Of a DNA stretch of 64,000 bases, positions 1 through 9,326 are shown one piece after another. A program made the translations under genes and the position numbers. The stretch's first letter is position 1, and every line of letters starts with the position of its first letter. The DNA is from a virus. Below the pieces are notes generated by a model. The model was not told where the DNA came from, searched no databases, and was given only the letters and a program-made list of their open reading frames with translations. The stretch covers positions 62,001-126,000 of IMG/VR virus record IMGVR_UViG_3300042402_001861, one strand, 5' to 3'.

Positions 1-459
1 CGTAGATACGAAAGAGTTCCATACAACCTAGAACTGTCTTTGAGCATCCTTGCCAAGAACACCGAGGATGCATTGCAGATTTTTGAGCAGATCATCCCGT
101 ATTTCCAACCCGAATACACGGTGACGGTTGACATGAATCAAACCGACAAGGCGGTATCTGTTCCTGTCGTATTCAAGAACGCCGTGCTTTCGGAAGGAGA
201 TGACGGAAGTTACGGAGACTATGGTACGAGAAAGGTCACCATCATGACCCTATCGTTCACCATGAAACTGTATCTCTATGGCCCAATCAGCACACAGGGA
301 ATCATCACATCCTCGCAAGTCAACATGTCAAGTACGGGACTTACCTCGGGGTTCGGTCCATCGGGTTCAGGTACATCTGTGGTTTCCAATGCTGTCACGG
401 GAGGGGCTACGGGCTGTGGTGCAACAGGCACCGTCAGCAGCAGCACGAATACATACTAA
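1..459 (+). CDS. 15: gp15-like tail sheath stabiliser/tail completion protein (5' truncated)
   Basis: The reading frame is open from base 1, so the gene starts left of the window and only the C-terminal ~152 residues are present. In T4, gp15 caps the tail tube and sheath and joins tail to neck. The fragment has an RVPYNLELSL stretch and a YGPI segment of the kind seen in gp15 homologues, then a Gly/Ser/Thr-rich tail. Identification rests mainly on position directly before gp16-gp17-gp18, the usual T4-like order. The low-complexity C-terminus is likely disordered. Confidence 0.75.
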   Translation, partial: RRYERVPYNLELSLSILAKNTEDALQIFEQIIPYFQPEYTVTVDMNQTDKAVSVPVVFKNAVLSEGDDGSYGDYGTRKVTIMTLSFTMKLYLYGPISTQGIITSSQVNMSSTGLTSGFGPSGSGTSVVSNAVTGGATGCGATGTVSSSTNTY

Positions 460-478
460 TCAAGGGATTTTATGAATC

Positions 479-940
479 ATGAGTGATGTTGATGATAATC
501 TATCCAATGCATTGAACTTGCCCGAACCAATCAAGGAAACACAAATTGTTCCTCCCGTGGTTGGACCCAAGGAAATAGAGGCACGGGTGGTAAAGCCCGA
601 TGCCGAGCGTGACTATGCCGAAGTCAGGCAGAATCTCAAGCGCATCATCGAGAAATCCGAAGAGGCCGTAGAGAACATCCTTGAGGTTGCCGTTGAAAGT
701 CAGAATCCAAGGGCATATGAGGTGGTGGCACAATTGCTTGCGGCATCACTTGAAGCCAACAACAAGTTGATGCATCTGCATCGGCAAATCAAAGACATCA
801 ACAAGGAAGAACCGGGCAAGACCACGAATGTGACCAACAACAGCATTTTCGTCGGAAACACGGCAGACTTGCAGAAGATGATTCGCAACCTGAATTCCCC
901 AAAGCAGTTGGAAGAGAAGAAGCCCGACGATGCCTCGTAA
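479..940 (+). CDS. 16: Small terminase subunit gp16
   Basis: 153 residues, close to T4 gp16 (164). The protein is helical, with a central coiled-coil-like segment (residues about 45-105, NLKRIIEKSEEAVENIL...) as in small terminases that form rings and regulate the large subunit during headful packaging. It overlaps the large terminase start by 11 nt, which suggests translational coupling. Family assignment comes from the coiled-coil layout, size and position. Confidence 0.88.
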   Translation: MSDVDDNLSNALNLPEPIKETQIVPPVVGPKEIEARVVKPDAERDYAEVRQNLKRIIEKSEEAVENILEVAVESQNPRAYEVVAQLLAASLEANNKLMHLHRQIKDINKEEPGKTTNVTNNSIFVGNTADLQKMIRNLNSPKQLEEKKPDDAS

Positions 941-2624
941 GCAAGGAAACACTTACCTTGGCAACCCCCTTCTCAAGGGGCCGAATGTACAGGTACAGTA
1001 CACCAAGCAGCAACTTGAGGAGTTTGTCCGCTGCTCCAAGGATCCGGTCTATTTCCTTGAACACTACATGAAGATCGTGACCATCGACTCTGGTCCGATG
1101 CTTTTCAAGATGTATGAGTTTCAGCGGCAGATCATCAGGGAAATCCATTCCAATCGTTTTGTGATTTCCAAGATTCCCCGACAGAGCGGAAAGTCCACCG
1201 TGATGTTGGGATACATTCTGTACAGCATTCTGTTCACTCCCAACTACAAGGTGGCAATCCTTGCCAACAAGTTGAAGACCGCTGGTGAATTGCTGAACCG
1301 TCTGAAGTTTGCGTATGAGAATCTTCCCAAGTGGTTGCAGCAGGGTGTAATTGAATGGAACAAATTGAGCATCACCTTGGAGAACGGGTCGAAGGTCGTG
1401 TCTTCTGCAACGAGCGCATCTGCCGTCCGTGGAGACAGTTTCAACTTCCTGCTGCTTGACGAGTTTGCCTTCGTTCCTCCGAACATTGCCGAAGAGTTCT
1501 TTTCGTCGGTGTATCCAACCATCTCGTCGGGAAAGACATCCAAGGTGGTCATTGTTTCCACGCCATGCGGCATGAATATGTTCTACAAGTTGTGGAAGGA
1601 TGCCATTGCCAAGCGAAACGAATACATTGCCGTTGAGGCGCATTGGTATCAGGTTCCCGGTCGTGACGAGAAGTGGAAGGAAAGCACAAAGAAGAGCCTT
1701 TCCTCTGAAAGACAATGGCTTCAGGAATATGAATGCGAATTCCTTGGCTCTGAAGACACCCTCATCAAGCCTGCGAAGATATCGTCATTGGCATACGAGA
1801 AGCCAATCTTTCAAAATGAGGAAGGGCTTGTTGTTTATGAAGCACCCATCAAGGATCACATCTATGCAATGTGCGTTGATACTGCCCGTGGGCAGGGTCA
1901 GGACTACCATGCCCTCACCGTGGTTGATGCGACAAATATTCCCTACAAGGTAGTTGCCAAGTTCAGGAACAACACCATGCCCGTCATGGTATTTCCCAAT
2001 CTTATTGAAGTTGTGGGTAATCGATATAACGAAGCATACGCCCTCATCGAATTGAACGACACCGGACAACAGGTTTCCGACATTCTGAGAGAAGAACAGG
2101 AATATGAAAATCTCATAACCATCACAGTCAAGGGAAAGAAGGGACAGAAAGCAGGCGAAGGATTCGGTGCAGGAAGGGTGCAGTACGGCATCAAGATGTC
2201 CATACAGACAAAGAAGACGGGATGCCTTGTCCTCAAGGAGATGATCGAAGGAGATAAGATCATCCTCAACGACTTTGACATCATTGCCGAACTTTCCACC
2301 TATATCGCCAAGGGTGCCGCTTACGAGGCAAGTTCGGGCTACAACGATGACCTGATATCTACCCTTGTTATGTTTGGTTGGTTGACTACGCAGCCATATT
2401 TTAAGGATTTGGTGAATACCGACATACGCCGCAAACTGTTTGAAGACAAACTCAAAAAGTTAGAAGATGACCTCGTTCCGTTTGGCTTCTTGGAGATGGG
2501 AATGGACGATGATCGTAGCGAGGACGAGATCGAATTGTCCCGAGAACTTTCACCAAAGCAGAAGCGATTGCAGGAGAATGACCCGTTCATGGACGAGGAC
2601 ATCATTCCAAGGGGTAACTGGTAG
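930..2624 (+). CDS. 17: Large terminase subunit gp17 (packaging ATPase/nuclease)
   Basis: 564 residues. The N-terminal ATPase domain has a Walker A (PRQSGKST, about 83-90) and a Walker B (LLLDE, about 174-178) followed by the FVPPN coupling region. The C-terminal RNase H-like nuclease starts with CVDTARGQGQDYHA, in which Asp317 is the first expected metal ligand. It drives DNA translocation through the portal gp20 and cuts concatemers. The ATG lies inside the end of gp16. Confidence 0.97.
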   Translation: MPRKQGNTYLGNPLLKGPNVQVQYTKQQLEEFVRCSKDPVYFLEHYMKIVTIDSGPMLFKMYEFQRQIIREIHSNRFVISKIPRQSGKSTVMLGYILYSILFTPNYKVAILANKLKTAGELLNRLKFAYENLPKWLQQGVIEWNKLSITLENGSKVVSSATSASAVRGDSFNFLLLDEFAFVPPNIAEEFFSSVYPTISSGKTSKVVIVSTPCGMNMFYKLWKDAIAKRNEYIAVEAHWYQVPGRDEKWKESTKKSLSSERQWLQEYECEFLGSEDTLIKPAKISSLAYEKPIFQNEEGLVVYEAPIKDHIYAMCVDTARGQGQDYHALTVVDATNIPYKVVAKFRNNTMPVMVFPNLIEVVGNRYNEAYALIELNDTGQQVSDILREEQEYENLITITVKGKKGQKAGEGFGAGRVQYGIKMSIQTKKTGCLVLKEMIEGDKIILNDFDIIAELSTYIAKGAAYEASSGYNDDLISTLVMFGWLTTQPYFKDLVNTDIRRKLFEDKLKKLEDDLVPFGFLEMGMDDDRSEDEIELSRELSPKQKRLQENDPFMDEDIIPRGNW

Positions 2625-2628
2625 AAAT

Positions 2629-2636
2629 GCTAAATA
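2629..2636 (+). promoter_or_regulatory. T4-type late promoter for gp18
   Basis: GCTAAATA just after gp17, 42 nt before the gp18 ATG. A ribosome binding site (AGGAG) lies about 10 nt before the ATG. Confidence 0.6.
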
Positions 2637-2678
2637 CCTCCGTTCGCATCTTTTCAATAATCACAGGAGACAGCGCAC

Positions 2679-4457
2679 ATGGCATTTCAACTTAGCCCCG
2701 GTGTGTCAATCACAGAGAGAGACTTGACCACAATCATCCCTGCCGTTGCGACTACGAATGCAGGCTTTGCAGGTTACTTCCGGTGGGGTCCAGCCGATCA
2801 GCGAGTGGTTGTGAGTGATGTTTCCAACCTCGTCCAACTCTACGGAACGCCCGACGACAACAACTTCAAGCATTGGTTCAGCGCCGCCAACTTCCTTGGC
2901 TACGGCAACAACCTTCAGATCGTTCGTGCCTGCCACACCGGTGCGGCCAACGCAAGCCAGACTACGGGTGCTGCTTATCTTCCCAACAACGAGTCCGACT
3001 TTGCTGGTACTTCTACAGCCATCTACGGAATGTTTGCTGCCCGTTATCCGGGTCAACTTGGAAACAGCCTTGCCGTGGAAATCTGTGGAGCCGATGCTGG
3101 CGTGACTTCGTTCAATACTTGGACTTACTCGTCTGAGTTTGACGGTAAGCCCTCTACCTCGTTCTTTGCAGAAAATTCGCTTGGTCTGACTCAGGCCAAC
3201 GATGAATTCCACATGGTGGTTCTTGACCGCCTCGGTCGCTTCACGGGAGCCGTGAATACGGTTCTTGAGCGTTTCGCCGGTCTTTCGATTGATCCTGCCG
3301 CAGTTGCACAGGATGGAACCTCGATGTACTTCAAGGCAAAGATCAACAATGAATCAAAGTATCTTGTTGCTCTTGGGTCGATCACCACTCTTGATGGCAC
3401 AGCCTTCAAGATTAATGGTGTGACTGGTTCGGGTGTGACTGGCTGGAGTGGTTCAGGCACATGGGCCTACAATTCGACCGACTACACCTCCAACCGTTAT
3501 GACACGGGTTCGGGTGCAGGAGCCACCGGTGGCGTGTTCCGTGTAGAGTTCCAGGGTGGTACGGGAGAATGGGATTCGACCGGCAACCGACTCTTCACCG
3601 AAGGCTACGGATATCAGTTGTTTGCTGATGCCGATACTTCCAATGTCTCCCTGCTCATCGGTGGGCCTCTCACCGCCAGCACGGTAAACAGCCTAGTAAC
3701 GATTGCCAATGACCGCAAGGACTGCGTTGCCTTCGTATCTCCCGAGATCAACAATGCCTCGGTATCCGAAGCATCAAAGTTGGCAGCAGCCAAGACTTTC
3801 CGTGATGCTGTAGGAAACTCCTCCTACACGGTCATCGACACGGGCTACAAGTATCAGTACGATTCTTACAATGATACCTACCGCTATGTCCCGCTGAACG
3901 GAGACATCGCCGGTCTGTGCGTCCGTACCGACCTGACCAATGATCCTTGGTACAGCCCCGCCGGATTCAACCGTGGCGTGATTCGCAACACGATTCGTCT
4001 TGCTTATAACCCAAACAAGACCCACCGTGACGAACTTTATAGTTACGGCATCAACCCCGTGATTACCCTGCCCGGTGAGGGAACCCTTCTGTACGGCGAC
4101 AAGACCGCACAGACCAAGCCCTCGGCATTTGACCGCATCAATGTCCGTCGTCTGTTCATCGTCCTTGAGAAGGCCATCGCAACGGCTGCCAAGTACAGCC
4201 TATTCGAATTCAACGATGCCTTCACACGGTCGCAGTTCCGTTCGATGATCGAGCCGTTCCTCCGTGATGTTCAGAGCCGCCGTGGCATCACCGATTTCTT
4301 GGTGAAGTGCGACGAGTCCAACAACACTTCGGAGGTCATCGACAGCAACCGCTTCGTCGCTGACATCTTCGTCAAGCCTGCCCGTAGCATCAACTTCATC
4401 CAACTCAATTTCATCGCCACTAAGACCGGAGTATCGTTCACCGAAGTAGGTGGATGA
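2679..4457 (+). CDS. 18: Tail sheath protein gp18
   Basis: 592 residues; T4 gp18 is 659. The N-terminus (LSPGVSITERDLT, then AGFAGYFRWGP) is the classic contractile sheath start. The C-terminal part (FMIEPFLRDVQSRRGI-like, VADIFVKPARSINFI) is the conserved sheath domain that packs on the tube and its neighbours. The middle is a variable Gly/Ser/Thr-rich insertion. It sits upstream of the tube gene gp19, as in all T4-like phages. Confidence 0.97.
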   Translation: MAFQLSPGVSITERDLTTIIPAVATTNAGFAGYFRWGPADQRVVVSDVSNLVQLYGTPDDNNFKHWFSAANFLGYGNNLQIVRACHTGAANASQTTGAAYLPNNESDFAGTSTAIYGMFAARYPGQLGNSLAVEICGADAGVTSFNTWTYSSEFDGKPSTSFFAENSLGLTQANDEFHMVVLDRLGRFTGAVNTVLERFAGLSIDPAAVAQDGTSMYFKAKINNESKYLVALGSITTLDGTAFKINGVTGSGVTGWSGSGTWAYNSTDYTSNRYDTGSGAGATGGVFRVEFQGGTGEWDSTGNRLFTEGYGYQLFADADTSNVSLLIGGPLTASTVNSLVTIANDRKDCVAFVSPEINNASVSEASKLAAAKTFRDAVGNSSYTVIDTGYKYQYDSYNDTYRYVPLNGDIAGLCVRTDLTNDPWYSPAGFNRGVIRNTIRLAYNPNKTHRDELYSYGINPVITLPGEGTLLYGDKTAQTKPSAFDRINVRRLFIVLEKAIATAAKYSLFEFNDAFTRSQFRSMIEPFLRDVQSRRGITDFLVKCDESNNTSEVIDSNRFVADIFVKPARSINFIQLNFIATKTGVSFTEVGG

Positions 4458-4462
4458 TAACC

Positions 4463-4470
4463 GATAAATA
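4463..4470 (+). promoter_or_regulatory. T4-type late promoter for gp19
   Basis: GATAAATA 19 nt before the gp19 ATG, followed by an AAAGGAG ribosome binding site. Confidence 0.6.
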
Positions 4471-4489
4471 AGGCAAAGGAGACACATCG

Positions 4490-5122
4490 ATGGCATATAG
4501 CCAATTCAGCCTAGACGCTTTCCGAGCGAACCTTATCAATGGTGGAGCGAGAGACAACCTTTATCTCGTCACGGGTTCATTCCCAAATGGCGGAAGCCGT
4601 TCGATCAATGCTGCGGCAGGAATTGCAGGAGCAATCTTCGGAACTGCTGCTGCCGGTGCCGTGTCTGCGGTTGGTGGGTTGGTAAACAATGGAAATGCAA
4701 ACGGTCAGATCACCTTCCTGACGAAGGGTGCCAAGATTCCGGCTGCCAAGATGTCCGAGGGGACAGCCAACTTCATGGGTCGTACCCTGAAGTTCCCGGC
4801 TGACAGGACTTTCGACAACTGGACAATCAATGTCTACAACGATGGTTCCTACAACCTTCGCAAGGCATTCGAGTCTTGGTCGAACCTGATCAACACCTAT
4901 GCAAGCAATGTTGGTCCCAACAACTTCAATTCCTTCTTGATGGACTGGTCCGTACAGCCCCTCACTCGCGAAGGAAACGCAATCTGCACCTACAAGTTCA
5001 TCGGCTGCTATCCTGCAACCGTTGGAGAAGTGAACCTGTCCTTCGAAGCAAAGAATTCGATTTCGGAGTTCCAAGTCGATCTGTCGTATCAATACTACGA
5101 ACTAGTCGGAACAACCACCTGA
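4490..5122 (+). CDS. 19: Tail tube protein gp19
   Basis: 210 residues, somewhat longer than T4 gp19 (163). There is an Ala/Gly-rich insertion at about residues 40-70. The C-terminal half contains the tube-fold features expected of the family (DNWTINVYND, then the cysteine-containing ICTYKFIGCYPATVGEVNLSF strand pair). It forms the inner tube inside the gp18 sheath. Position between sheath and portal supports the call. Confidence 0.93.
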   Translation: MAYSQFSLDAFRANLINGGARDNLYLVTGSFPNGGSRSINAAAGIAGAIFGTAAAGAVSAVGGLVNNGNANGQITFLTKGAKIPAAKMSEGTANFMGRTLKFPADRTFDNWTINVYNDGSYNLRKAFESWSNLINTYASNVGPNNFNSFLMDWSVQPLTREGNAICTYKFIGCYPATVGEVNLSFEAKNSISEFQVDLSYQYYELVGTTT

Positions 5123-5151
5123 TAGTCAGGCAACAAGGAGAGATTTAAACT

Positions 5152-6651
5152 ATGGAGTTGTTTGGCTTCAAACTTGAACGGTCACCGAAGCAGAAGAGCG
5201 ATTTCAAGGCACTAAAGTCATTCGTAGTCCCAACTACGGATGACGGTGCCATTCCGGTGGAGGCTGGTGGCTTCTACGGGCAATATGTCGATCTTGACGG
5301 TTCTGTACGCAATGACTTTGAACTGGTTGCCAAGTATCGCGAAATGTCCATGGACCCGATCTGCGAGATCGCCGTCGATGACATCGTGAACGAGGCCATT
5401 GTGACCGAGCCGGGAAAGATGCCGATCAAGTTGGCATTCATAAACGACAAGACCATTTCGCCAAAAATCAAGAATAAGATTGAGGAAGAATTCAAGAATC
5501 TTCTTCGGTTGATGTCCTTTGATACAAAGGGGTATGAAGTCTTTCGCCGTTGGTATGTTGATGGAAAGATTTACTTTCACATCATCGTTGACGAGGAGAA
5601 GCCAGAGAAGGGAATCCTTGAACTTCGCTATGTTGATCCCCTGAACATTCAGAAGATCCGTGAGTTCAAGAAGGAAACCCGTCCTGATGGAACCAAGTTA
5701 ATCACGGGATTCCGCGATTTCTACCTCTACAACAAGGACAATCCCCGTGTGGGATCGGCGCAAGGTATCAAGATCAGCGACGATGCAATCGCATTCTGCT
5801 CTTCTGGTCTGTTTGACAGCCGCTATCGTCGCACCGTGGGATTCATGCATAAGGCAATCAAGCCCCTGAATCAGTTGCGAATGATGGAAGATGCCGTAGT
5901 CATCTATCGCATCTCCCGGGCACCTGAGCGCAGGATTTTCTACATCGATGTCGGAAACCTTCCCAAGACAAAGGCTGAAGCCTATGTCAAGGACATCATG
6001 AACCGATATCGCAACAAGTTGGTCTATGACGCAACCACAGGCGAGATTCGCGATGACAAGAAGTTCCTCTCCATGCTTGAGGACTATTGGCTTCCTCGTC
6101 GCGAAGGCAGCAAGGGAACCGAGATCAGCACCCTATCGGGAGCGCAGAACCTCGGTGAACTTGCAGATATCGTGTATTTCCAGAAGAAACTCTACCGTGC
6201 TTTGAATGTGCCCGTGAGTCGCTTGGAACAGGACAGGGGAATTGCCCTTGGTCGTTCGTCGGAAATAAACCGCGATGAACTCAAGTTTTCAAAGTTCGTG
6301 ACCCGTCTACGCAGCAAGTTCAACGAACTGATTTATGACTTGCTCCGAAAGCAGTTGCTGCTCAAGAATGTCATCACGCAGGACGAATGGCCGAACATCA
6401 AGGAGATCATGTTCCTTGACTACCTTAAGGATTCATACTATGTGGAGGCCAAGAACGCCGAACTCCGCAAGCAACGCAACGGCGAACTGAACGATGTTGA
6501 AAAATACATAGGTAAGTATTATTCTCACTATTGGGTCCGCACTCAGGTGCTTGGCATGACCGAAGGCGAGATTGCGGAAATGGACAAGCAGATGGCTCAA
6601 GAGAGGGACAGCGGGCTTTATACCCTGTCCAACGAACCAGGAATTGTATAA
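5152..6651 (+). CDS. 20: Portal protein gp20
   Basis: 499 residues; T4 gp20 is 524. It carries T4-portal hallmarks: DPICEIAVDDIVNEAI near residues 65-80, a central RAPERRIFYIDVGNLPKTKAE segment, and VPVSRLEQD in the clip/wing region. The dodecameric ring is the packaging channel for gp17, the nucleation point of the prohead, and the attachment site for the neck. A strong AAGGAG site precedes the ATG. Confidence 0.97.
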   Translation: MELFGFKLERSPKQKSDFKALKSFVVPTTDDGAIPVEAGGFYGQYVDLDGSVRNDFELVAKYREMSMDPICEIAVDDIVNEAIVTEPGKMPIKLAFINDKTISPKIKNKIEEEFKNLLRLMSFDTKGYEVFRRWYVDGKIYFHIIVDEEKPEKGILELRYVDPLNIQKIREFKKETRPDGTKLITGFRDFYLYNKDNPRVGSAQGIKISDDAIAFCSSGLFDSRYRRTVGFMHKAIKPLNQLRMMEDAVVIYRISRAPERRIFYIDVGNLPKTKAEAYVKDIMNRYRNKLVYDATTGEIRDDKKFLSMLEDYWLPRREGSKGTEISTLSGAQNLGELADIVYFQKKLYRALNVPVSRLEQDRGIALGRSSEINRDELKFSKFVTRLRSKFNELIYDLLRKQLLLKNVITQDEWPNIKEIMFLDYLKDSYYVEAKNAELRKQRNGELNDVEKYIGKYYSHYWVRTQVLGMTEGEIAEMDKQMAQERDSGLYTLSNEPGIV

Positions 6652-6660
6652 GGAACGCAA

Positions 6661-7779
6661 ATGGAAATCAATCATCTTTCAAACGCTCTTGATTCGGTCA
6701 ACGAAAAGGATGCTGTTTCCTTCAAGTCCGCCCTTTCTCAGCATTTGAACAACCGTCTTTTCACCGCATTGCAGGCAAGAAAGGCTGAAGTTGCCAAGGA
6801 GATGATTGGTGAAAAGTCCGTTGTTTCTGAAGCCAATGTAATCGCTCCTTCTGCTCCCCCTACACAAGGATTTGCAAAGAAGCCCGATGCATTCAAGGTC
6901 GATCCCGCCAAGGCAAAAATCGAAATGCAGAAAGCAAAGTCGATGGTCGTGGCCAATAAGGCAAAGATGGCGGCGGTCGATGTCAAGAAGAATGTCCTTG
7001 GTCCCAAGGAACTTGAAACCATGCAGAAGCAGATCGCTGCTGTTGCTGACAATAGCGTTGACATCGGATCGCTAAAGCCTGTTCCCGGCGGCTTTGAAGT
7101 AAAGAAGGCTGCTGACGGAGGGCTTGATCCAAATCAGGAAAAGGAATACCTGATGAAGACCTTCAATCACAACGGGAAAGTTGTCGAATTGAAGCAAGTC
7201 GGCCTTGGGTTCTCCCGTCCGATCCGTGCATACATCGACGGTGTTCGTTGGAATTTCTTCCCGAGCATGGGCAAGGCCATGGAAATGACTAAGGAATACA
7301 TCGAGATGGAAAGTGGCGCTGCAAAGAAGGAAGAGGTGCAGCAAGATGGGCAATTGGCCGAGAAGGTCGATCTTGACGGCAGAACGAAGATTGTTCGTGA
7401 TACCGTTGCGAGAATCGAACAGTATCGCAAGTTGCGTTCGGAGAAGACAAAGCCTGCTGTGGAAAACAAGGAAAACAAGTTTGCCGGAATCTATGATGAC
7501 GGCAGCGGTAAGGGAGCCTTCATTCCGCAACCAATCGACACGGGCAAGCAACATCCGTTCTTCAGAAAGACCGTGACCGAAGGTGTTCTTGACGAATTCA
7601 AGTCGATGTTTAAGAAGGAAAACATCACGGTTCGCGAGGGCGACAAGGAAGAGTACGAGCGTTTCTTCAAGGTAGCCATGAAGAAGTTTGGAATCTCAAG
7701 CCCCACCGATCTCAAGACCCCCGAGCAAAAGAAGAAGTTCTTCGATTATGTCAAGAAGAACTACAAGGGAAACGATTGA
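6661..7779 (+). CDS. Probable prohead core protein (gp67-like N-terminus, extended)
   Basis: 372 residues, between portal and protease where T4 encodes gp67/gp68. The N-terminus (LSNALDSVNEKDAVSFKSAL...) resembles the short helical gp67-type core proteins, but this protein is several-fold longer. It is Lys/Glu/Ala-rich and contains a VSE|A site of the kind cut by the prohead protease. Near residues 275-295 it has YDDGSGKGAFIPQPIDTG, a motif repeated in the scaffold gp22. It most likely belongs to the internal core that is degraded or retained on maturation. The function of the C-terminal half is unknown. Confidence 0.6.
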   Translation: MEINHLSNALDSVNEKDAVSFKSALSQHLNNRLFTALQARKAEVAKEMIGEKSVVSEANVIAPSAPPTQGFAKKPDAFKVDPAKAKIEMQKAKSMVVANKAKMAAVDVKKNVLGPKELETMQKQIAAVADNSVDIGSLKPVPGGFEVKKAADGGLDPNQEKEYLMKTFNHNGKVVELKQVGLGFSRPIRAYIDGVRWNFFPSMGKAMEMTKEYIEMESGAAKKEEVQQDGQLAEKVDLDGRTKIVRDTVARIEQYRKLRSEKTKPAVENKENKFAGIYDDGSGKGAFIPQPIDTGKQHPFFRKTVTEGVLDEFKSMFKKENITVREGDKEEYERFFKVAMKKFGISSPTDLKTPEQKKKFFDYVKKNYKGND

Positions 7780-8225
7780 TGCCCAAGTCAGTATTCAACT
7801 TCAATAGCAAGGAAGTCCTTGATGAGGCAATCGGCTATCTCTTGCCGAGAATGCCGGGTGGCCTGAAAACTACCACGGTAGATGGTGTGAAGTTGTGTGT
7901 TGAGGCGAGAGATTCCGGTCATATGGATGAGTTTCGCGAGGAACTGAACAATTTCAAGGAACTTCGCAGACTTGACAAGTTGACCGCAAAGGTGATTTCG
8001 ACCCTTGCTTCAATCGTCAAGGAGAACAAGAACCACACTCTTCGACTGATGAACGGAGACTTGGTTCGTCTTTCTCCCGACAATGCAAGAAAGATCGTTT
8101 CAATTCATGACCAACTTGACCATCGGGAGAATCAGGCTGCTCTTCGCATGATGGTCATCGAAAGCAAGAAATCGCATGAGGCAGCAATTCAGTTCTGCCT
8201 AGAAAAGACCAAGGAGACTGAATAA
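7779..8225 (+). CDS. Conserved prohead-region protein, possible gp68-like core protein
   Basis: 148 residues starting at the ATG that overlaps the preceding stop (TGATG). An in-frame TTG three bases upstream is less likely. It is highly charged and mostly helical (FREELNNFKELRRLDKLTAKV). Size and position match the slot of T4 gp68 between gp67 and gp21, but no diagnostic motif was seen, so the function is inferred from location. Confidence 0.45.
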   Translation: MPKSVFNFNSKEVLDEAIGYLLPRMPGGLKTTTVDGVKLCVEARDSGHMDEFREELNNFKELRRLDKLTAKVISTLASIVKENKNHTLRLMNGDLVRLSPDNARKIVSIHDQLDHRENQAALRMMVIESKKSHEAAIQFCLEKTKETE

Positions 8226-8611
8226 TGGCCAACTCATTCAACTACATCGTGAAGACCAAGAATCGTTGCGTGGTTTCCGTCATTGGAGATACCGCCGGTG
8301 GAATAACATTTGGAATCAGCGGTCCAGCGTTCACCCAACCCGGCGGTTATCCCGACTTCAACGATCCAAACATCACCAATTCCTCTGCCTGCCTGTCGAG
8401 AATCCACTATGGACTCAGCGGTTCTTCCTGCCTGTTGCAGTTCTTGGGCGGAACTCCCGGCAACGCATATGTCCTGACACCGGGAACCACGGAAGTCAAC
8501 TTTGATCGTATGACGGTTCCAAACAACGCAGTAACGCCAAACGGAATCTTCTCGGTCAATGTCCCTGCGTCCACCGTTGTGACGGCTTATTTGGAATTCA
8601 CAGCCTTCTAA
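8225..8611 (+). CDS. Hypothetical structural protein
   Basis: 128 residues, start overlapping the previous stop (TAATG). The composition is Gly/Pro/Thr/Asn-rich with alternating hydrophobic residues (RCVVSVIGDTAGGITFGISG), suggesting a beta-sandwich rather than a core helix bundle. It lies inside the head-gene cluster, so a head decoration or minor virion protein is plausible. No family was recognised. Confidence 0.45.
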   Translation: MANSFNYIVKTKNRCVVSVIGDTAGGITFGISGPAFTQPGGYPDFNDPNITNSSACLSRIHYGLSGSSCLLQFLGGTPGNAYVLTPGTTEVNFDRMTVPNNAVTPNGIFSVNVPASTVVTAYLEFTAF

Positions 8612-8632
8612 ACAAACGGAGCATACCAACAA

Positions 8633-9280
8633 ATGAAACTGTTCTGCGACCTAAACGAAAGCATCGAAGTCCTGACCGAGGAGACTGCTCCCGGACAGAA
8701 GAACTATTACATCGAAGGCGTGTTCCTGCAAGGGGACATCACCAACCGCAACAAGCGCCGCTATCCGATTGAAACCTTGATGAAGGAAGTAAAGCGGTAC
8801 AACGAGCAGTTTGTCAAGCAGAAGCGGGCTTTCGGTGAGTTGGGCCACCCCGAGGGTCCGACCATCAATCTTGAGAGAGTCAGCCACATGATCACCGAAC
8901 TTCGCTGTGAAGGCAAGAACTTCATGGGCAAGGCCAAGATCATGGACACCCCATACGGCAAGATTGTAAAAAACCTCATTGATGAGGGTGCAAAGTTGGG
9001 TGTTTCTAGCCGTGGAATGGGTTCCCTAGAAGAGCGCAATGGAGTCAATGTCGTAAAGGATGACTTCCAACTTGCAACAGCAGCAGACATCGTTGCCGAT
9101 CCATCGGCTCCCGAGGCATTTGTCCGTGGGATCATGGAAGGCAAGGAATGGGTATGGGAAAGCGGACGGTTGGTCGAAAAGGACATAGTACAGATCAAGA
9201 AGGACATTTTGAAAACCAACTCCCGCAAGTTGGAAGAAGCCAAGATAAACGCATTCAATAAGTTCCTCCGGGGACTTTAA
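8633..9280 (+). CDS. 21: Prohead core protease gp21
   Basis: 215 residues, similar to T4 gp21 (212). It has the serine protease signature of this family: a catalytic His in GELGHPEG (His72) and Ser in KLGVSSRGMGS (Ser125/126). gp21 cleaves scaffold, major capsid protein and internal proteins after Glu in (L/I)-x-E sites. The window contains many candidate substrates (see the polyprotein at 19715-22189 and the internal-protein genes), so this enzyme is central to interpreting the phage. Confidence 0.96.
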   Translation: MKLFCDLNESIEVLTEETAPGQKNYYIEGVFLQGDITNRNKRRYPIETLMKEVKRYNEQFVKQKRAFGELGHPEGPTINLERVSHMITELRCEGKNFMGKAKIMDTPYGKIVKNLIDEGAKLGVSSRGMGSLEERNGVNVVKDDFQLATAADIVADPSAPEAFVRGIMEGKEWVWESGRLVEKDIVQIKKDILKTNSRKLEEAKINAFNKFLRGL

Positions 9281-9286
9281 CCAAAG

Positions 9287-9294
9287 TATAAATA
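9287..9294 (+). promoter_or_regulatory. Late promoter, exact T4 consensus TATAAATA, for gp22
   Basis: A perfect match to the T4 late -10 element between gp21 and gp22. A ribosome binding site AAGGAG lies 30 nt downstream, just before the gp22 start. Confidence 0.8.
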
Positions 9295-9326
9295 ACAAGC
9301 ACCCTCACTAATCAAGGAGAGAGTTC

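Noticed and set aside
798-1715. Long minus-strand ORF opposite gp16/gp17
   Set aside because: Antisense shadow of highly conserved terminase genes; no family signal.
2706-3212. Minus-strand ORF within gp18
   Set aside because: Shadow of the sheath gene with no start signals or recognisable domains.
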